Shown one piece after another: positions 5,948-8,559 of a stretch of 8,559 nt of DNA (the first letter of the stretch is position 1; each line of letters opens with the position of its first letter). Location: assembly GCA_937988865.1 (NCBI GenBank), contig CALKHV010000075.1, positions 1-8,559 on the forward strand. Direction: 5' to 3'. Made by a program: the position numbers and the translations under genes. This DNA is from an uncultured Propionibacteriaceae bacterium. Lineage in GTDB: Bacteria > Actinomycetota > Actinomycetes > Propionibacteriales > Propionibacteriaceae. The notes beneath the pieces were generated by a model that saw nothing but the letters and a program-made list of their open reading frames with translations, did not search any database and was not told the origin of the DNA.

Positions 5948-6709
5948 TCACAGCCCCAACTTGTCGGCCGCATACGTCGCCTGCTTCTTGGTGAACTGGT
6001 CACCGTACTCGCTGCTCAGTTGATCGATTAGACCACTCCGCGAGAATCCTTTGAAGTCGAGGTAACTCTGTCCAGCTCGGACGGCCTGCTCATTCCAATT
6101 GACGTCGAGATTGTCGACGGCCCACTCGGCGTCCTTTCGAGCGAACCCGTCACCATACTCACTGGTCAGCTGCTCGATGAGTCCCTTCTTGCTGAATCCC
6201 TTGAACTCAAGGTACGACTCTGCTGAGCGAAGTGCGTTCAACTGCGAGACCGTCCCCCCGGGCTCAGCCTCCGGAGCAGGAGGCGCCTCGGTGGGCTCGG
6301 GTGTCGGCTCTTCGGTCGCAGGCGCTGTGGTCTCGGGCGCCTTGGGCGGAGATGCAGGACTCGGCGATGCCGACACGGAGGCTTCAAGCGCGGTTGACGG
6401 GTTGCTCGCGTCATCCCCACCTCCGCCCAAGGCGCCGATGAGCACGAAGGCCGTCAAGAGCCCACCCGGAACCACATAGCGCTTCTTCTTGAACCACGGA
6501 CGCGGACTCGACGGGAGCGTCTCGGCACTCGTGGGCGCTTGGCTGCTCGCGAAGGTTGCCGTACCTGAGGGCCCGTCAGCCGGGCCCACCTGCGCCGGCC
6601 CGTGCCCCAGCCCTGCTCCTGGAGCGACGTGCTCGGTCCAGCTGGTCCCATCCCAATAGCGCTGGGTGCCATCGGGTTGCGGGTACCAACCTGCGGGTGT
6701 GCTGCTCAT
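5948..6709 (-). CDS. DUF2510 - TM - linker - double Ltp repeat cell-surface protein
   Basis: A 253-residue protein. Residues 4-29 are a DUF2510 motif (PAGWYPQPDGTQRYWDG then TSWTEH), usually at the cytoplasmic N-terminus of actinobacterial membrane proteins. KKKR (74-77) precedes a hydrophobic stretch at about 79-96 that should be a single membrane span with the C-terminus outside. Residues 100-150 are a Ser/Pro/Thr/Glu linker suited to crossing the cell wall. Residues 155-252 are two Ltp repeats with a 50-residue period; 24 of 37 aligned residues (165-201 against 215-251) are identical (SYLxFKGFS, GLIxQL, SEYGD). The Ltp domain is named for the Streptococcus thermophilus prophage TP-J34 lipoprotein that blocks phage DNA injection, but most bacterial copies are untested. 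ATG 6709 was chosen for GGAAGGA 5 nt upstream; an earlier in-frame start would add 11 unsupported residues. Codon use is less G/C-biased than nearby genes. Confidence 0.88.
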   Translation of the reverse strand: MSSTPAGWYPQPDGTQRYWDGTSWTEHVAPGAGLGHGPAQVGPADGPSGTATFASSQAPTSAETLPSSPRPWFKKKRYVVPGGLLTAFVLIGALGGGGDDASNPSTALEASVSASPSPASPPKAPETTAPATEEPTPEPTEAPPAPEAEPGGTVSQLNALRSAESYLEFKGFSKKGLIEQLTSEYGDGFARKDAEWAVDNLDVNWNEQAVRAGQSYLDFKGFSRSGLIDQLSSEYGDQFTKKQATYAADKLGL

Positions 6710-6727
6710 GCTGTTCCTTCCGACAAG

Positions 6728-6745
6728 CGATTGCGTGGGCAATCG
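6728..6745 (-). promoter_or_regulatory. Hairpin in the leader of the Ltp gene
   Basis: CGATTGC and GCAATCG form a perfect 7-bp stem with a 4-nt loop, 18 nt upstream of the Ltp-protein ATG and just before its Shine-Dalgarno. It could be an operator palindrome or a transcript structure that affects translation. There is no T-tract that would make it a terminator. Confidence 0.4.
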
Positions 6746-6772
6746 AGCTTTCGTGTGGTGTCTGCTTGCAGG

Positions 6773-6797
6773 ACGACACAGGGCCCCGTCGTGTCGT
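6773..6797 (-). terminator. Possible terminator hairpin after the PASTA lipoprotein gene
   Basis: ACGACAC (6773-6779) and GTGTCGT (6791-6797) form a perfect 7-bp stem with an 11-nt GC-rich loop. It begins 9 nt after the stop codon of the PASTA gene (ending at 6807), the expected position of a terminator. No T-rich tail follows on the minus strand, so termination efficiency is unclear and some read-through into the Ltp gene is possible. Confidence 0.4.
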
Positions 6798-6806
6798 GCG
6801 AGGGAA

Positions 6807-7253
6807 TCACGGGCACTCCTCCGTCAGCTTCACGGAGGCGAGCGTGACCATCGTGTCGACGGGAACCTCTTTGCCAGCTTTCGGCGACTGCGTGCAGACC
6901 TGCCAGTTCGCGTCCATGACCTGAATTCGGTCCAGACCGAGCGCGTCCTCTTGATCGAGGAGGAACGACCCAGCCTTCTGCAGCATGTCCTGAGCGAGTT
7001 GGAGGTTCACCCCGACAACCTTCGGCATCGTGAACGTCTCCGGGGCTGTAGGCGTCGATTCTTCCTCAGCCGGCACCTCCGTCTCAGATGGCGATGGCGC
7101 CGCAGTCACTTCCACGGTGGTCGCAACTGTGACAGTCGGCGCTACGGCGCCTGTCGTCGTCTCTGAGGTGGAACTGCCCCCGCACCCAGTCAAGCCAGCG
7201 ATCGGGGTCAGCACCAGAACGAAGCAGGCGGCGACCCTGTAGGCACTTTTCAT
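6807..7253 (-). CDS. PASTA-domain lipoprotein
   Basis: A 148-residue secreted lipoprotein. Residues 1-24 are a lipoprotein signal peptide: short basic n-region (Lys2, Arg6), hydrophobic core, and lipobox LTGC with Cys24 as the lipidated residue after signal peptidase II cleavage. Residues 25-72 are a Thr/Ser/Pro/Glu-rich linker. Residues 75-141 are one PASTA domain: MPKVVGVNLQLAQDMLQKAG at the start, then the conserved NWQV.TQSPKAGKEVPVDTMVTL core. PASTA domains bind peptidoglycan stem peptides or muropeptides in kinases and penicillin-binding proteins; here no kinase or transpeptidase domain is attached, so a cell-wall binding role is only inferred. Cys120 and Cys147 could form a disulfide fixing the C-terminal tail. 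ATG 7253 is preceded by only a weak AAAGTGA. The gene is on the same strand as, and 97 nt upstream of, the Ltp gene. Confidence 0.88.
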   Translation of the reverse strand: MKSAYRVAACFVLVLTPIAGLTGCGGSSTSETTTGAVAPTVTVATTVEVTAAPSPSETEVPAEEESTPTAPETFTMPKVVGVNLQLAQDMLQKAGSFLLDQEDALGLDRIQVMDANWQVCTQSPKAGKEVPVDTMVTLASVKLTEECP

Positions 7254-7491
7254 TACACGTCACTTTCGAATGGACCGTCAGCAGAACCAACGACACAAAT
7301 TTGCCCAGCGTGTCGCCGGGATTTGGGCGAAGGTGCAGCGTAACCACGGCAGGACGTCCCGCGGGAAAAAATGGGAAATGCAGGGAAGAATTGACCGAAC
7401 GGATGATGGGTGGCCAATTTCACAGCAGCCCTTGAGGGCCCTTGCGCCATCGCGTCGGCCGACAGAGAACGCACGTCGTGTCAGTGCCTCG
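7254..7491. other. Gene-free region upstream of the PASTA lipoprotein gene
   Basis: This 238-nt stretch between the SIS gene stop and the PASTA start should hold the PASTA promoter. It is the least GC-rich part of the window, with an A-rich run near 7366-7379. Two overlapping palindromes, GGACGTCC (7352-7359) and TCCCGCGGGA (7357-7366), lie about 100 nt upstream of the PASTA start. I cannot assign a convincing -10/-35 pair. Small open frames on both strands here have no recognisable homology pattern and I do not call them. Confidence 0.5.
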
Positions 7492-7503
7492 TCACGACGT
7501 GCG
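7470..7503 (-). terminator. Strong hairpin terminator of the SIS-domain gene, overlapping its stop codon
   Basis: CGCACGTCGTG (7470-7480) and CACGACGTGCG (7493-7503) are a perfect 11-bp stem with a 12-nt loop. The TGA of the SIS gene (7492-7494) lies in the stem base next to the loop, so the last codons form the first arm of the transcript hairpin. On the minus strand the stem is followed by TTCTCTGT, a partly U-rich tail. This is the best intrinsic terminator candidate in the window and would separate the SIS transcript from the PASTA/Ltp genes. Confidence 0.6.
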
Positions 7504-8559
7504 GTCGCGCAGCTCCGTGACGTGCCGTGAGACCGACGGGTCGAGCCCGAGGCCCAGTGCGAGGTAGGTGGCCATGAAGTCGGTCAGGGCCACGAGCGAC
7601 GCGAGCCGTTCGATCGGCGCCCCCGATCGCGCCTGCTGCTCGAACACCGAGATGCCGCTCTCCCGCGCCGATGCGACGACCGCGTCGGCGAGCGCCACGG
7701 CATCCGGCGTCTGGTCGGGGTCACGCAGGGCGAGCAGGCCGAGGCGCTGGGTAGGAGGGCCGTCAAGGAAGGGGTCGGCGAACAGGTCGTCGGTGGAGGC
7801 GCCGGGGCCGTCCGGGCCTGATCCGAACGGCCCGTCGAGGCACGCGACGACCTGCGACGCGGCATCCGGCAGGGCACCGTGAGTGGCCGGGATGCGTGCG
7901 GTGCGGGCCAACATCGCCGCTGCCCGGTTGGCGGCCACCCCGGCCAGCGGGCCGTCACCGAGCACGACCGGCACGGTTGCGCCCAGGCCGAGGGCAAGCA
8001 CCTTTGCCGGGTTGACGAACGACTCGGAACTGGGCCGGCACTCCTCCGCGACGGCGTCGAGCACGTCGGCGACCCGCTCGAGCACCGGTGCGGGGCAGTC
8101 GACGAGGCCGAGCGCGTCGGCCGCGAGCAGCACCGGGGTGAGCAGTGACCACAGCGCGGTGCGCGACGACGGCGTCGGCAGGGCCACGTCGACGTGGACA
8201 CCACGAGCGCGGGCACAGACGTCGGCCAGCGGCGAGTCGGCAGCGCCGACGGTCAGCAGGGAGGCGCCGCGTCGGGCGGCCTCCGCGGCGAGGGCGAGCG
8301 GGCCGGCGGCGCGCCCCGACTGCGAGACGGCGATGACGAGATCGAGCGGGCCGACCCACCCCGGCAGCGGTGCGGACCGCCGGGTCGTGACCGGCACGGG
8401 CGACCCCGGCTCGGCGAGCAGGTCGAGCACGTCGCAGACCAGCGCGGAGCCACCGAGCGCGGCGACCAGCACCGACCGCGGGCGCTCTCCCCCTGCGGCG
8501 GAGGCGACGCCGGCCTCCTGCGCCGACACGATCGCCCGACGCACCTGCGCCCCGGCCGA
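7492..8559 (-). CDS. SIS-domain phosphosugar isomerase homologue (phosphoglucose/phosphomannose isomerase-like), 5' end missing
   Basis: The visible 355 residues run to the window edge without a start. An internal GTG at 8544 should not be taken as the start, because the frame continues upstream as SAGAQVRRAI. The layout is that of two SIS (sugar isomerase) domains: LVAALGGSALV (31-41) with the Gly-Gly-Ser loop, AVSQSGRAAGPLALA (77-91) as the phosphate-binding Ser-x-Ser-Gly region, a long helical linker, and a second half with FVNPAKVLALGLGATVPVVL and ATHGALPDAASQV (225-237) near the expected active site. Bacterial and archaeal bifunctional phosphoglucose/phosphomannose isomerases share this fold. 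Actinobacterial members of this diverged subgroup usually lie beside manA and phosphomannomutase genes, so a role in mannose-phosphate and GDP-mannose supply is likely. The loop after SQSG lacks the usual Asn-Thr-Glu-Glu, so catalytic activity is not assured. The gene ends in a hairpin. Confidence 0.82.
   Translation of the reverse strand, partial: SAGAQVRRAIVSAQEAGVASAAGGERPRSVLVAALGGSALVCDVLDLLAEPGSPVPVTTRRSAPLPGWVGPLDLVIAVSQSGRAAGPLALAAEAARRGASLLTVGAADSPLADVCARARGVHVDVALPTPSSRTALWSLLTPVLLAADALGLVDCPAPVLERVADVLDAVAEECRPSSESFVNPAKVLALGLGATVPVVLGDGPLAGVAANRAAAMLARTARIPATHGALPDAASQVVACLDGPFGSGPDGPGASTDDLFADPFLDGPPTQRLGLLALRDPDQTPDAVALADAVVASARESGISVFEQQARSGAPIERLASLVALTDFMATYLALGLGLDPSVSRHVTELRDRTS

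Noticed and set aside
5808..6023. Small plus-strand frame whose ATG overlaps the TGA of the coiled-coil gene (ATGA)
   Set aside because: The overlap looks like translational coupling, but the 71-residue product has no recognisable pattern and its end is antisense to the Ltp repeats.
7391..7420. TTGACC followed by CAATTT as a plus-strand promoter
   Set aside because: The -10 match is poor, and it would drive transcription antisense into the SIS gene with no plus-strand gene behind it.
7270..7530. 86-codon plus-strand frame in the gap upstream of the PASTA gene
   Set aside because: It has no family pattern, runs antisense into the SIS gene end and across its hairpin, and has no clear ribosome-binding site.

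Overview
The window is very GC-rich with strongly G/C-biased third codon positions, and its families (DUF2510, PASTA lipoprotein, SIS-type mannose/glucose isomerase homologue, Ltp repeats) are typical of Actinomycetota. A Micrococcales-like soil or aquatic actinobacterium is my guess; the exact taxon cannot be read from the sequence. I support nine intact or near-intact genes and two genes cut by the window edges. There are no rRNA or tRNA genes, CRISPR arrays or transposases.

Left part (1-2110): the C-terminal end of an SGNH/GDSL-type hydrolase, then a TetR-type repressor (minus strand) divergent from an epoxide-hydrolase-like alpha/beta hydrolase (plus strand). The short gap between the divergent genes holds a 14-bp palindrome, the obvious candidate operator. 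A small TfoX N-terminal-domain protein follows on the plus strand.

Middle part (2160-5811): an APH/choline-kinase-fold phosphotransferase on the minus strand, divergent from a papain-family (C1) cysteine protease. The protease has a complete Gln-Cys-His-Asn catalytic set, no signal peptide, and two C-terminal copies of a W-x-G-x-W-x-MNHDGW-x-G module. This architecture is the most unusual feature of the window. An Ala-rich coiled-coil protein of a common but uncharacterised actinobacterial type follows 24 nt downstream and may be co-transcribed.

Right part (5812-8559): two minus-strand surface-protein genes. One is a PASTA-domain lipoprotein; the other is a DUF2510-TM-linker protein ending in two Ltp repeats, the domain known from a phage superinfection-exclusion lipoprotein. 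Both use noticeably more A/T-ending codons than their neighbours, which suggests separate acquisition. The window ends inside a SIS-domain phosphosugar isomerase homologue (minus strand) whose stop codon lies inside a strong 11-bp hairpin.

The regions look functionally independent. The two places worth most attention are the modular intracellular papain-like protease and the PASTA/Ltp cell-envelope pair.
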